Source: JAHEKD01 sp965215945 (lineage in GTDB: Bacteria > Pseudomonadota > Gammaproteobacteria > Arenicellales > JAHEKD01). From it: DNA of 64,000 bases. Both the position numbers and the translations under genes were made by a program. Under the pieces are notes generated by a model, which did not search any database, was not told the DNA's origin, and saw only the letters and a program-made list of their open reading frames with translations. The DNA is taken from positions 14,122 to 78,121 of the forward strand of contig CBDCFC010000004.1 of assembly GCA_965215945.1 (NCBI GenBank). The letters are read 5' to 3'. This document shows positions 44,746-52,419 of the stretch, in pieces; positions within the stretch are counted from its first letter, which is position 1, and each line of letters opens with the position of its first letter.

Positions 44746-45204
44746 CTAGTCCTGTTTCCAATCACCCGATGTATTCCACCACCGATGTGGATTAGCGGAA
44801 TCATCAATGCCTTTGGTTTCTGAACGCAGTACAGCTTCCACACAAATTGGTGGCTCGTAGTAACTATGGACAGCATAAATTGCTTCAATTACAGCTGTTA
44901 GTTGCTCCCGATCCTGTGGAATTACTACCTGCATTTGCTTGACCCCTGGTCGTTTACGGGTTTCATCTTCTGCGCCTGTAGGAGCACCTTCCATTGGGCG
45001 GTAAAATTCGAAGCCTTCTGGCATTAAATAGGCATTACGATCTGTTTTACCCTGCACCAGCGGAGCAAATTTGATGATCTCATCAAAAATTCGATCAACG
45101 TCTTCTGTTGGTGCGGCAAAAGTGACTTTCCAATGAGGGGTCAGTTTAAGTGAAGGAGTTTCAAATTCGCTTTCAAGCAAACTTAAGTCGATTTGTGTAG
45201 TCAT
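44746..45204 (-). CDS. YqfO/NIF3-insert-like alpha/beta protein (standalone)
   Basis: A 152-residue paralogue of the protein at 40540. WKVTFAAPTEDVDRIFDEIIK and AVIEAIYAVHSYYEPPICVEAV frame the fold, and the C-terminal DSANPHRWWNTSGDW matches its partner's NPNRWW tail. The H-x-Y-E-P-P-I motif again recalls the YqfO-type domain, suggesting a PII- or CutA-like plait. ATG 45204 is preferred over 45234. The gene is divergent from the WYL-type regulator, with a perfect palindrome between them. Confidence 0.65.
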   Translation of the reverse strand: MTTQIDLSLLESEFETPSLKLTPHWKVTFAAPTEDVDRIFDEIIKFAPLVQGKTDRNAYLMPEGFEFYRPMEGAPTGAEDETRKRPGVKQMQVVIPQDREQLTAVIEAIYAVHSYYEPPICVEAVLRSETKGIDDSANPHRWWNTSGDWKQD

Positions 45205-45242
45205 GACTGATGCTTTTTTATGATGAAAAATCATTATAGATA

Positions 45243-45274
45243 AACACTACTGACAGCATATTGTCAGTAGTGTT
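45243..45274. promoter_or_regulatory. Perfect 13+13 inverted repeat (WYL-regulator operator)
   Basis: AACACTACTGACA at 45243-45255 and its complement TGTCAGTAGTGTT at 45262-45274 flank GCATAT, with no mismatches. It lies between the YqfO-like gene (45204, minus) and the WYL regulator (45309, plus). It matches the 41069 site, so it is a strong autoregulatory operator candidate. Confidence 0.75.
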
Positions 45275-45308
45275 AGAGTATGATCGAATTTTTAATTTAG
45301 CTTTAGTT

Positions 45309-45965
45309 ATGCGACGTACTGCTCGTTTATTCGAGATTATTCAGATCCTGCGCAGTGAAACCAGGCCGATTACGGCGGAAAAAATTGCTGAATTATTAGA
45401 GGTATCAACCCGCACGATTTACCGTGATATTGCGGCGTTACAAGCCATGCGTACACCCATTCACGGGGAAGCGGGCATTGGCTACATGATGCGCAGTGGC
45501 TATGATTTACCGCCATTAAACTTCAATACTGAAGAAATCGAAGCAATTGTGGTTGGCTTAAGTTTATTATCCCGTACCGGTGATAGCGGCTTGCTCAAAG
45601 CCGCCTCTCGAGTATCGACCAAAATCGATGATGTACGCGAATGCATGCAAAGCCTTCATGTCTCTGATTGGGGTGCGCAAACGCCAAAAACCATCGACAT
45701 GAGTCTATTGCGGCAAGTCATACGCGAAGAACAGAAACTGCAAATCAACTATGTCGATGAGAATGATAATCAAACTGAACGTTCAATCCTGCCTATTGCC
45801 ATCGTCTATTATATTGAAGTCATCGTGCTCGTCACCTGGTGTGAATTACGCCGGGATTTTCGTCATTTTCGTGTTGATCGAATTATCGATTATGAATTGC
45901 CGGAGGAATTCTTCCTTGGACAGGGTGATACCCTGCGGCAGCAATGGCAATCGATTACTGAATAG
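45309..45965 (+). CDS. HTH/WYL-domain transcriptional regulator (YafY-type)
   Basis: A 218-residue protein. The DeoR-type HTH (RLFEIIQILRSETRPITAEKIAELLEVSTRTIYRDIAAL) is followed by a WYL domain with YMMRSGYDLPPLNF, a long helical linker and ILPIAIVYYIEVIVLVTWCELR, ending FRVDRIIDYELPEEFF. WYL domains bind small ligands or nucleic acid. ATG 45309 is preferred, as the HTH begins there. The perfect palindrome is 35 bases upstream. It probably represses itself, the YqfO-like pair and some intervening genes. Confidence 0.88.
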   Translation: MRRTARLFEIIQILRSETRPITAEKIAELLEVSTRTIYRDIAALQAMRTPIHGEAGIGYMMRSGYDLPPLNFNTEEIEAIVVGLSLLSRTGDSGLLKAASRVSTKIDDVRECMQSLHVSDWGAQTPKTIDMSLLRQVIREEQKLQINYVDENDNQTERSILPIAIVYYIEVIVLVTWCELRRDFRHFRVDRIIDYELPEEFFLGQGDTLRQQWQSITE

Positions 45966-46024
45966 TTACCCCTAAAGTATTAATACTCTGAATAATCAAA
46001 ACAGTCAGATATTGTAGTCTAAAT

Positions 46025-46068
46025 TTGATTTATTACAGAATTGTGTATATATTGTGCAGTTGCACAAT
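46025..46068 (+). promoter_or_regulatory. phaC promoter with PhaR-type operator
   Basis: TTGATT (46025) and TATATT (46048) with a 17-base spacer fit a sigma70 promoter. The palindrome ATTGTGCAGTTGCACAAT at 46051-46068 overlaps the -10 end and start site. Its TTGTGC arms recur at the phaP promoter, so it is a candidate PhaR operator. Confidence 0.55.
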
Positions 46069-46084
46069 AAATGGCTTTATATGA

Positions 46085-47887
46085 ATGGCAGATAAAAAGC
46101 AAACTGAAATGAAGGATGATTTTGCTAAGAATATTGAGCAAATCACTCAGATGACGCAAAATGTCTTCAAGCAATTCATGGAAAAGCAGCAATCAAACGG
46201 CAATTCCCTACCTTTTGACCCCATGAATCTCTACTCCACCTACATGGACGCCTGGTTTAACATCTGGAAGGAACCCAGCAAAGCTATTGGAGCACAGACT
46301 AAATATTATCAGGACGTGTTAAAACTGTGGCAAAACACCACAAAAAAGCTTTACGCCGGTGAAGATATTGAACCGGTTATTGAAGCGGATAAAAGCGACA
46401 AACGTTTTCGCGATGATGACTGGGATTCCAATGTCATTTTCAATTACATCAAACAATCTTACTTATTAGCCTCACGCTGCATGATGGAAACTGTTGAAGG
46501 CGTTGATGATCTGGATGATAAAAACAAAAAGAAACTGCAGTTTTTCACCAAGCAAATTGTCGATACCTTATCGCCTACGAATTTCCCCCACACCAATCCG
46601 GCCGTATTAAGAGAGGCGATGGAATCAAAAGGCGAAAACCTGATGAAGGGCATGCAAAACTTCATCCGCGATATGGAAGAAGGTGATGGTCAGCTAAAAA
46701 TTGCCATGACCGATACCAAGGCTTTTACCCTGGGTGAAAACGTCGCCACAACCCCGGGAAAAGTGGTTTATCAAAATGATATGTACCAATTGGTGCAATA
46801 CACGCCATCGACGTCAAAAGTATTTAAACGACCGCTTTTAGTAGTGCCGCCGTGGATCAACAAATTTTATATCATGGATCTACAGCCCAAAAACTCGATG
46901 ATCAAATGGCTGGTTGATCAGGGTCACAGCGTTTTTGTGATCTCCTGGGTGAATCCGGATGAGCGTTATGCAGACAAAAGCTTTGAACATTATATGACCG
47001 AAGGCGTGCTTGATGCACTCGATCAAGTGGAAAAAGCTACCGGAACCGATGAAATCAATGCTATCGGTTATTGTATTGGTGGCACTTTATTGACGGCCAC
47101 GCTGGCTTATATGACAGCTAAAAATGATGATCGTATTAAAACCGCGACTTTTTTTACCGCCTTGATTGATTTTTCGAAGCCGGGTGATCTGGGCGTCTTT
47201 ATTGACGAACAACAAATAGGATCGCTTGAAGAAAAGATGAGTAAAGACGGCTATCTGGAAGGCAAAAACATGTCGAATGCATTCAACATGCTGCGTTCCA
47301 ATGATCTGATCTGGTCGTTTTATATCAATAATTACCTGCTCGGCAAAGACCCTATGGTGTTTGATCTTTTATACTGGAATTCGGACAATACCCGCCTGCC
47401 GGCTGCTATGCATAGTTTTTACCTGCGTAATATGTATGTGGAGAATAAGTTTAAAGAGCCCGGTGGCATTGAATTGGCGGGTGTTCCTATCGATGTCAGC
47501 AAGATCAAGATTCCAAGTTACTTTATCTCGACCATTGAAGATCATATTGCGCCCTGGAAATCCACTTATGACGGCGCCAAATTGTTGTCAGGCCCGGTAA
47601 ATTTTGTCTTGGGCGGTTCGGGTCATATTGCCGGAATAATTAATCCACCGGAGGCAAAAAAATATTGTTACTGGACCAAAAAATCATCCTCAAGAAGGAA
47701 AAAATTGCCGGCTGATGCGCAAACCTGGTTCGAAGAAACTGAACAACATGAAGGATCTTGGTGGCCTCACTGGCAGTCTTGGGTGAGTGGGCACGATAAA
47801 CGTAAAGTCAACGCTCGCCAGCCAGGCAAAGGCAAGTTAAAAGCAATTGAAGACGCCCCGGGCAGTTACGTGGCAAAGCGATTGTAA
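46085..47887 (+). CDS. phaC: Class I poly(3-hydroxyalkanoate) synthase
   Basis: A 600-residue protein. The N-terminal helical region (FAKNIEQITQMTQNVFKQF) precedes the alpha/beta-hydrolase synthase domain. The lipase-like box with the catalytic Cys is in INAIGYCIGGTLLTATLAY, the Asp in SYFISTIEDHIAPWKS and the His in FVLGGSGHIAGIINPP. It polymerises hydroxyacyl-CoA into PHA at granule surfaces. The length and the linked phaA, phaR, phaB and phasin genes indicate class I. ATG 46085 follows the promoter/operator directly. Confidence 0.95.
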   Translation: MADKKQTEMKDDFAKNIEQITQMTQNVFKQFMEKQQSNGNSLPFDPMNLYSTYMDAWFNIWKEPSKAIGAQTKYYQDVLKLWQNTTKKLYAGEDIEPVIEADKSDKRFRDDDWDSNVIFNYIKQSYLLASRCMMETVEGVDDLDDKNKKKLQFFTKQIVDTLSPTNFPHTNPAVLREAMESKGENLMKGMQNFIRDMEEGDGQLKIAMTDTKAFTLGENVATTPGKVVYQNDMYQLVQYTPSTSKVFKRPLLVVPPWINKFYIMDLQPKNSMIKWLVDQGHSVFVISWVNPDERYADKSFEHYMTEGVLDALDQVEKATGTDEINAIGYCIGGTLLTATLAYMTAKNDDRIKTATFFTALIDFSKPGDLGVFIDEQQIGSLEEKMSKDGYLEGKNMSNAFNMLRSNDLIWSFYINNYLLGKDPMVFDLLYWNSDNTRLPAAMHSFYLRNMYVENKFKEPGGIELAGVPIDVSKIKIPSYFISTIEDHIAPWKSTYDGAKLLSGPVNFVLGGSGHIAGIINPPEAKKYCYWTKKSSSRRKKLPADAQTWFEETEQHEGSWWPHWQSWVSGHDKRKVNARQPGKGKLKAIEDAPGSYVAKRL

Positions 47888-47932
47888 GCATAAACCATCG
47901 AAATTAATCAGAAATAAAAGGAGATATTAATC

Positions 47933-49114
47933 ATGAGTAGAAATGTCGTCATCGTTGATTCCGTCAGGACCCCCATTGGCAATTTTGGTGGCAGCCTGTC
48001 TAAGGTATCCGCTGTGGAACTGGGCACTACAGTCATTAAAGCACTGCTTGATCGCTCAAAAATCAAACCCGAGGAAGTCGATGAAGTAATTATGGGTCAG
48101 ATCTTGGCCGCCGGCTGCGGCCAAAACCCGGCACGCCAGGCCTCTATTCATGCCGGATTACCCGATACCGTTCCTGCCATGACTATTAATAAACTTTGTG
48201 GCAGCGGATTGAAATCAGTTCAACTGGCGGCACAGGCCATTAAAGCCGGTGATGCCGACATGATTATTGCCGGTGGCATGGAAAGCATGACCAATGCTGT
48301 CCATGTATTGCCGAATTCCCGAAACGGTTCACGCTTAGGTGATTGGAAAATGCTGGACACAATGCTAGCCGATGGACTGCTGGATGCTTTTCACGGTTAC
48401 CACATGGGCACTACGGCTGAAAACATCGCCGAGAAATATGGCTTTACCCGTGAACAACAGGATGAATTTGCGGCCAAATCCCAGCAGAAAGCGGAAGCGG
48501 CGCAGAAAGCCGACAAATTTGCCGATGAAATCGTCCCGGTTGAAATTCCTCAGCGCAAAGGTGACCCGATTGTTTTTGACACCGATGAATTTCCTAAACA
48601 CGGTACCACAGCCGAAGGTCTAGCTAAACTTCGCCCCGCATTTTCCAAAGAAGGTACTGTAACGGCCGCGAATGCTTCAGGCATCAACGACGGAGCTGCC
48701 GCTCATCTGGTCATGAGTGAAGAAAAAGCCAAAGAATTAGGCCTGACACCACTGGTCACCATCAAAGCCTACAGCAGTGCCGGCGTTGATCCGGCTATCA
48801 TGGGCACCGGGCCGATCCCGGCAACGCAAAAATGCTTGAAGAATGCTGGCTGGACTACAGATGACCTGGATTTGGTTGAAGCCAATGAAGCCTTTGCAGC
48901 CCAAGCCATGTCGGTGAACCATGATTTAGGCTGGGATACCGATAAAGTTAATGTCAATGGTGGTGCGATTGCGCTTGGCCATCCTATCGGCGCTTCGGGT
49001 GCCAGGGTATTGGCTACGTTGATTTATGAAATGAAACGTCAGGACGCTAACAAAGGTCTGGCCACTTTATGTATTGGTGGTGGACAAGGTGTAGCGCTGG
49101 CCGTAGAAAGATAA
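47933..49114 (+). CDS. phaA: Acetyl-CoA acetyltransferase (beta-ketothiolase)
   Basis: A 393-residue thiolase. The nucleophile Cys is in TINKLCGSGLKSVQLAAQ, the His in GAIALGHPIGASGARVL and the second Cys in LATLCIGGGQGVALAV. It condenses two acetyl-CoA molecules to acetoacetyl-CoA for PHB. AAGGAG precedes the ATG. It follows phaC by 45 bases and precedes phaR, so it is within the same operon. Confidence 0.95.
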   Translation: MSRNVVIVDSVRTPIGNFGGSLSKVSAVELGTTVIKALLDRSKIKPEEVDEVIMGQILAAGCGQNPARQASIHAGLPDTVPAMTINKLCGSGLKSVQLAAQAIKAGDADMIIAGGMESMTNAVHVLPNSRNGSRLGDWKMLDTMLADGLLDAFHGYHMGTTAENIAEKYGFTREQQDEFAAKSQQKAEAAQKADKFADEIVPVEIPQRKGDPIVFDTDEFPKHGTTAEGLAKLRPAFSKEGTVTAANASGINDGAAAHLVMSEEKAKELGLTPLVTIKAYSSAGVDPAIMGTGPIPATQKCLKNAGWTTDDLDLVEANEAFAAQAMSVNHDLGWDTDKVNVNGGAIALGHPIGASGARVLATLIYEMKRQDANKGLATLCIGGGQGVALAVER

Positions 49115-49138
49115 ATGGAATAACTCACAGGTACAAAC

Positions 49139-49597
49139 ATGAGCGACGAACCACGGATTATAAAAAAATATCAAAATCGTTGTCTTTATGATACGCAAGC
49201 AAGCGCGTACATCAGTATTAATGATTTAAAGCAGATGATTTATGAAGGCAAAGAATTTGTTGTTCACCAAGCCAAATCAAAAAAGGACATTACCCGTAGT
49301 GTATTGTTGCAAATCATCGCCGATGAAGAAAACGGCAATGAACCGATGTTTACACCTGACATGTTGATGAAATTAATTCGCATGCATGGGGCTTCCATGC
49401 AGAATGTTTACGGTGGTTATTTACAGCAAAGCATGGATATTTTTGAGTCAAAGTCTAAAGAATTTTTTGATCAAATGGGTAAAACCATGTCCAACAACCC
49501 AATGACGATGTGGGCGGATTTAACCCAGCAAAACCTGCAACATTGGCAGGAATTTCAGCAAAGTTTTTTTACAGGCTCGACCAAGCCTAAGAAGTAA
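49139..49597 (+). CDS. phaR: Polyhydroxyalkanoate synthesis repressor PhaR
   Basis: A 152-residue protein. The PHB/PHA accumulation regulator domain is clear: RIIKKYQNRCLYDTQASAYI, DLKQMIYEGKEFVVHQAKSK and a second MFTPDMLMKLIRMHGASM region. The C-terminal tail is Met- and Gln-rich. PhaR binds DNA to repress phasin and synthesis genes, and also binds PHB. TTGTGC palindromes at the phaC and phaP promoters are its likely sites. A hairpin plus U-run follows the gene. Confidence 0.92.
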   Translation: MSDEPRIIKKYQNRCLYDTQASAYISINDLKQMIYEGKEFVVHQAKSKKDITRSVLLQIIADEENGNEPMFTPDMLMKLIRMHGASMQNVYGGYLQQSMDIFESKSKEFFDQMGKTMSNNPMTMWADLTQQNLQHWQEFQQSFFTGSTKPKK

Positions 49598-49622
49598 CCG
49601 TGGGCACTCAATCTAACATCTT

Positions 49623-49685
49623 CCCGACATTCTTGATTAAAGCAATCACGGATTAAATCCATCAATGAATGTTCGGGATTTTTTG
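49623..49685 (+). terminator. Terminator after phaR
   Basis: CCCGACATTCTTGAT at 49623 pairs, with small bulges, with ATCAATGAATGTTCGGG ending at 49677, followed by ATTTTTTG. It would end the phaCAR transcript before phaB. Confidence 0.55.
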
Positions 49686-49768
49686 TTGTTAATAGATTGT
49701 GCATCACACCATTAAGAATCCAAAGGTTTATGTAGGACTGAGTTAACTAATTTGAAGGAGCATTAATC

Positions 49769-50512
49769 ATGAGTAAAAAAGTTGCACTAGTCACCGGTGG
49801 TACGGGTGGTATAGGTACCGCAGTTTGTAAGGAATTGCATGATCAGGGACATACTGTCGTTGCTTGTTACTTGCCACAGGAAGAGCAGCAAGCCTACCAA
49901 TGGCAAAAAACAATGGCAGATCAAGGTTATCAGCTCAATATTGAACCCTGCGATGTGGCCTGTTACGAGTCTTCCGGAAAGCTGGTTGAATCTGTTAACG
50001 AAAAATATGGCACAGTCGGAATATTGGTCAACGCTGCGGGCATAACGCGTGACAAAACTCTGCACAAGATGGAGCCAGAGCAATGGAAAAGCGTACTGAC
50101 AACTAATCTTGATAGCATTTTCAATGTAACCAAACATGTGATTGAACAAATGACGGAAAACGGCTTCGGACGCATAGTCAGTATTTCCTCGGTCAACGGC
50201 CGCAAAGGCCAGTTTGGACAAACCAATTATTCTGCCGCTAAAGCAGGTATGTATGGTTTCAGCAAAGCCCTGGCACAAGAGGTCGCCCGTAAAGGTGTCA
50301 CCGTCAATACCGTTTCACCGGGTTTCATTAAAACCAGCATGACTGACGAGATTCCTGAAGATATCCGTAATTCAATCGTCTCGCAAATTCCGATTGGGCG
50401 CATGGGTGAACCGTCCGATATTGCTAAGGCAATCGGCTTTTTATGCTCCGAAAGTGCTGCCTATATTACCGGCGCGAACCTAGATGTAAACGGCGGCGTA
50501 CATATGTGTTAG
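49769..50512 (+). CDS. phaB: Acetoacetyl-CoA reductase
   Basis: A 247-residue short-chain dehydrogenase. The NADPH-binding motif TGGTGGIG is at the N-terminus, NAAGITRD and the catalytic Ser in VSISSVNGRKGQFG, and Tyr-Lys in NYSAAKAGMYGF, then VSPGFIKTSM. It reduces acetoacetyl-CoA to (R)-3-hydroxybutyryl-CoA for PHB. GAAGGAG precedes the ATG. A weak TTGTGC half-site occurs at about 49697, but PhaR control here is uncertain. Confidence 0.94.
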   Translation: MSKKVALVTGGTGGIGTAVCKELHDQGHTVVACYLPQEEQQAYQWQKTMADQGYQLNIEPCDVACYESSGKLVESVNEKYGTVGILVNAAGITRDKTLHKMEPEQWKSVLTTNLDSIFNVTKHVIEQMTENGFGRIVSISSVNGRKGQFGQTNYSAAKAGMYGFSKALAQEVARKGVTVNTVSPGFIKTSMTDEIPEDIRNSIVSQIPIGRMGEPSDIAKAIGFLCSESAAYITGANLDVNGGVHMC

Positions 50513-50586
50513 CGCTGTTCGATATGCATAATACCGACTTAGTTTAAGTATTGAAAAAAAAACTTTAAAAAAAATGAAAAAAGGGC

Positions 50587-50634
50587 TTGAATTTTTTGTG
50601 CGGCGCACTATAATTCAAATTGTGCATAGCACAA
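50587..50634 (+). promoter_or_regulatory. phaP promoter with two candidate PhaR operators
   Basis: TTGAAT (50587) and TATAAT (50609) have a 16-base spacer. TTGTGC-N3-GCAC motifs lie at 50596-50610 (in the spacer) and 50620-50634 (TTGTGCATAGCACAA, just after the -10), 24 bases apart. Both positions would block RNA polymerase, as expected for a PhaR-repressed phasin gene. Confidence 0.6.
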
Positions 50635-50668
50635 CGAATGAATTAACAGCCCTTTTAGGAGGCAAAAC

Positions 50669-51040
50669 ATGCAAAACGATATGATGAATTTTTTTAACGA
50701 AGTCAGCCAAAATGCGCTGAAAAGTGCAAATGAATTGGTTGAATTGAACACTCGCGTTCTAAATCAAGCGATCGAACGCCAAGTTGAATTAAGCAACGTT
50801 TTCGTTGAAGGCAGCAAAAAACAAGCTGAATTAATGCAAGCGACTAAAGATCCTAAGGAACTTGTCGAAAAGCAAGCTAAACTTGCTGAGCAATACACAG
50901 CTATTTTTGTTGAAGCAGCCAAAGAAAACATGGCAATTGCTCAGAAAACCAGTGAAGAATACAAAGCCTGGTTCGAAAACAATGCCAAAACGGCTGAAGC
51001 AACAGCTAAAAAAGCGGCACCTAAGCGTAAAGCAGCTTAA
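50669..51040 (+). CDS. phaP: Phasin
   Basis: A 123-residue, mostly helical, Ala/Lys/Glu-rich protein with a phasin pattern (FFNEVSQNALKSANELVELN, then KQAELMQATKDPKELVEKQAKL) and a Lys/Ala tail (AKKAAPKRKAA). It coats PHA granules and controls their size. AGGAGG precedes the ATG. It follows phaB, is preceded by its own promoter and ends in a terminator. Confidence 0.9.
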   Translation: MQNDMMNFFNEVSQNALKSANELVELNTRVLNQAIERQVELSNVFVEGSKKQAELMQATKDPKELVEKQAKLAEQYTAIFVEAAKENMAIAQKTSEEYKAWFENNAKTAEATAKKAAPKRKAA

Positions 51041-51105
51041 TCAAACTTGAAAAGGTCTCACACAGACCTTACATAGAAAGACTCTCCTCCTCTGTGTGAA
51101 TGATT

Positions 51106-51135
51106 GGCCGGCATCCTCGCCGGCCTTTCTTTTTA
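51106..51135 (+). terminator. Rho-independent terminator after phaP
   Basis: GGCCGGC at 51106-51112 and GCCGGCC at 51119-51125 form a GC-rich stem with a 6-base loop, followed by TTTCTTTTT. Confidence 0.85.
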
Positions 51136-51192
51136 TTGCTTTAACTCAGCAAACCAGTTAGTTTTTGGCTTGTTTTAATAATAAGCGCAATA

Positions 51193-52413
51193 ATGACTGC
51201 AAAAACTGATTGGCCGTTAAAATTACCCTACGCTGAGTTTATTGTTCTCATTTCGATGCTGATGGCGTTAACTGCACTTAGCATTGACGCGATGTTACCT
51301 GCTAATCCTGAAATTACCGTCGATTTTGGTGTTTCCAAACCGGAAAAGTTGCAACTCATCGTTAATATGTTTTTCCTTGGCTTTGCCATCTCGCAATTAT
51401 TTTATGGTCCGCTTGCTGACCGTTTTGGTCGCAAACCGATTCTTATTGTCGGCTTGTCTATTTTTATTTGTGCTTCTTTGTATGCTGTTATAGTCTCATC
51501 ATTCAAGGCATTAATTATTGCAAGGTTTTTTCAAGGTGTTGGCAGCGGCGCACCTCGAGTAGTACCCACTTCGATCATTCGTGACTTAACCGAGGGTAGG
51601 CAGATGGCAAGGCTGATGTCACTGACCATGATGGTTTTTATCATTGTGCCCGTGCTTGCTCCCTCAATCGGTGAGTTAATTTTGTTTTTTGGTCCATGGC
51701 AATGGATTTTTGCGATGCTGATCACCATGGCTTTTGTGCTCGGAATATGGCTCATCAGCCGTTTACCCGAAACCCTGACAATGGATCACCGGCAATCTTT
51801 ACAACTAAGTTCAATTCTGAGCAATATGAAGTCGGTCATCACCAATCCGATCACCATGGGTTATACCCTTGCATTGAGCTTTATTTTCGGGGCATTTAAT
51901 ATCTACCTTAGCGCCTCACAACCGATATTTGATCAATTTTATGGCCTGGCCGATCAATTCGCATTGATTTTCGGGTTTGTGGCCATATTCATGGGTTTTG
52001 CCAGCTATTTGAATTCAAAATTAGTCATCAAAATGGGCATGCGTCTGTTAAGCCAAATTGGTTTAACCACCTTTATTTGTTTATCAATAATTTTTGTATT
52101 CGCCTGCTGGTTCAATCAGGGCCTGCCTCCTGCATGGGTGTTTATCAGTTTAATGGCGGGGCTTTTATTTTTAATTGGCATTATATTCCCCAATCAGCAC
52201 TCATTGGCCATGGAGCCCATGGGTAAATTGGCCGGGACAGCTGCGTCAGTGATCGGTTTTATCTCAACTGTCATCGGTGTGGCTCTTGGAACTATTGCTG
52301 GCTATTGGCTCAATGGTTCACTGATGCCAATGGCCGTTGCCTTTTTAGCCTATGGTTGTGTTTCTATCTTGATTGTCAAACTAACCAATAACCTCAGCAG
52401 ATCAACTAAATAA
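51193..52413 (+). CDS. MFS transporter, Bcr/CflA drug-resistance type
   Basis: A 406-residue, 12-helix transporter. The N-terminal half has ALSIDAMLPANPEITVDFGV and the MFS motif A-like FYGPLADRFGRKPILIVGL, then GVGSGAPRVVPTSIIRDL, which is characteristic of the Bcr/CflA family. It would export small drugs or metabolites with protons. It is convergent with ppnN. No local regulator is seen. Confidence 0.9.
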   Translation: MTAKTDWPLKLPYAEFIVLISMLMALTALSIDAMLPANPEITVDFGVSKPEKLQLIVNMFFLGFAISQLFYGPLADRFGRKPILIVGLSIFICASLYAVIVSSFKALIIARFFQGVGSGAPRVVPTSIIRDLTEGRQMARLMSLTMMVFIIVPVLAPSIGELILFFGPWQWIFAMLITMAFVLGIWLISRLPETLTMDHRQSLQLSSILSNMKSVITNPITMGYTLALSFIFGAFNIYLSASQPIFDQFYGLADQFALIFGFVAIFMGFASYLNSKLVIKMGMRLLSQIGLTTFICLSIIFVFACWFNQGLPPAWVFISLMAGLLFLIGIIFPNQHSLAMEPMGKLAGTAASVIGFISTVIGVALGTIAGYWLNGSLMPMAVAFLAYGCVSILIVKLTNNLSRSTK

Positions 52414-52419
52414 CCGCCG

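Noticed and set aside
49787..50278. A minus-strand open frame of 163 codons opposite phaB.
   Set aside because: Codon pattern and domain evidence favour phaB; the antisense frame shows no family pattern.
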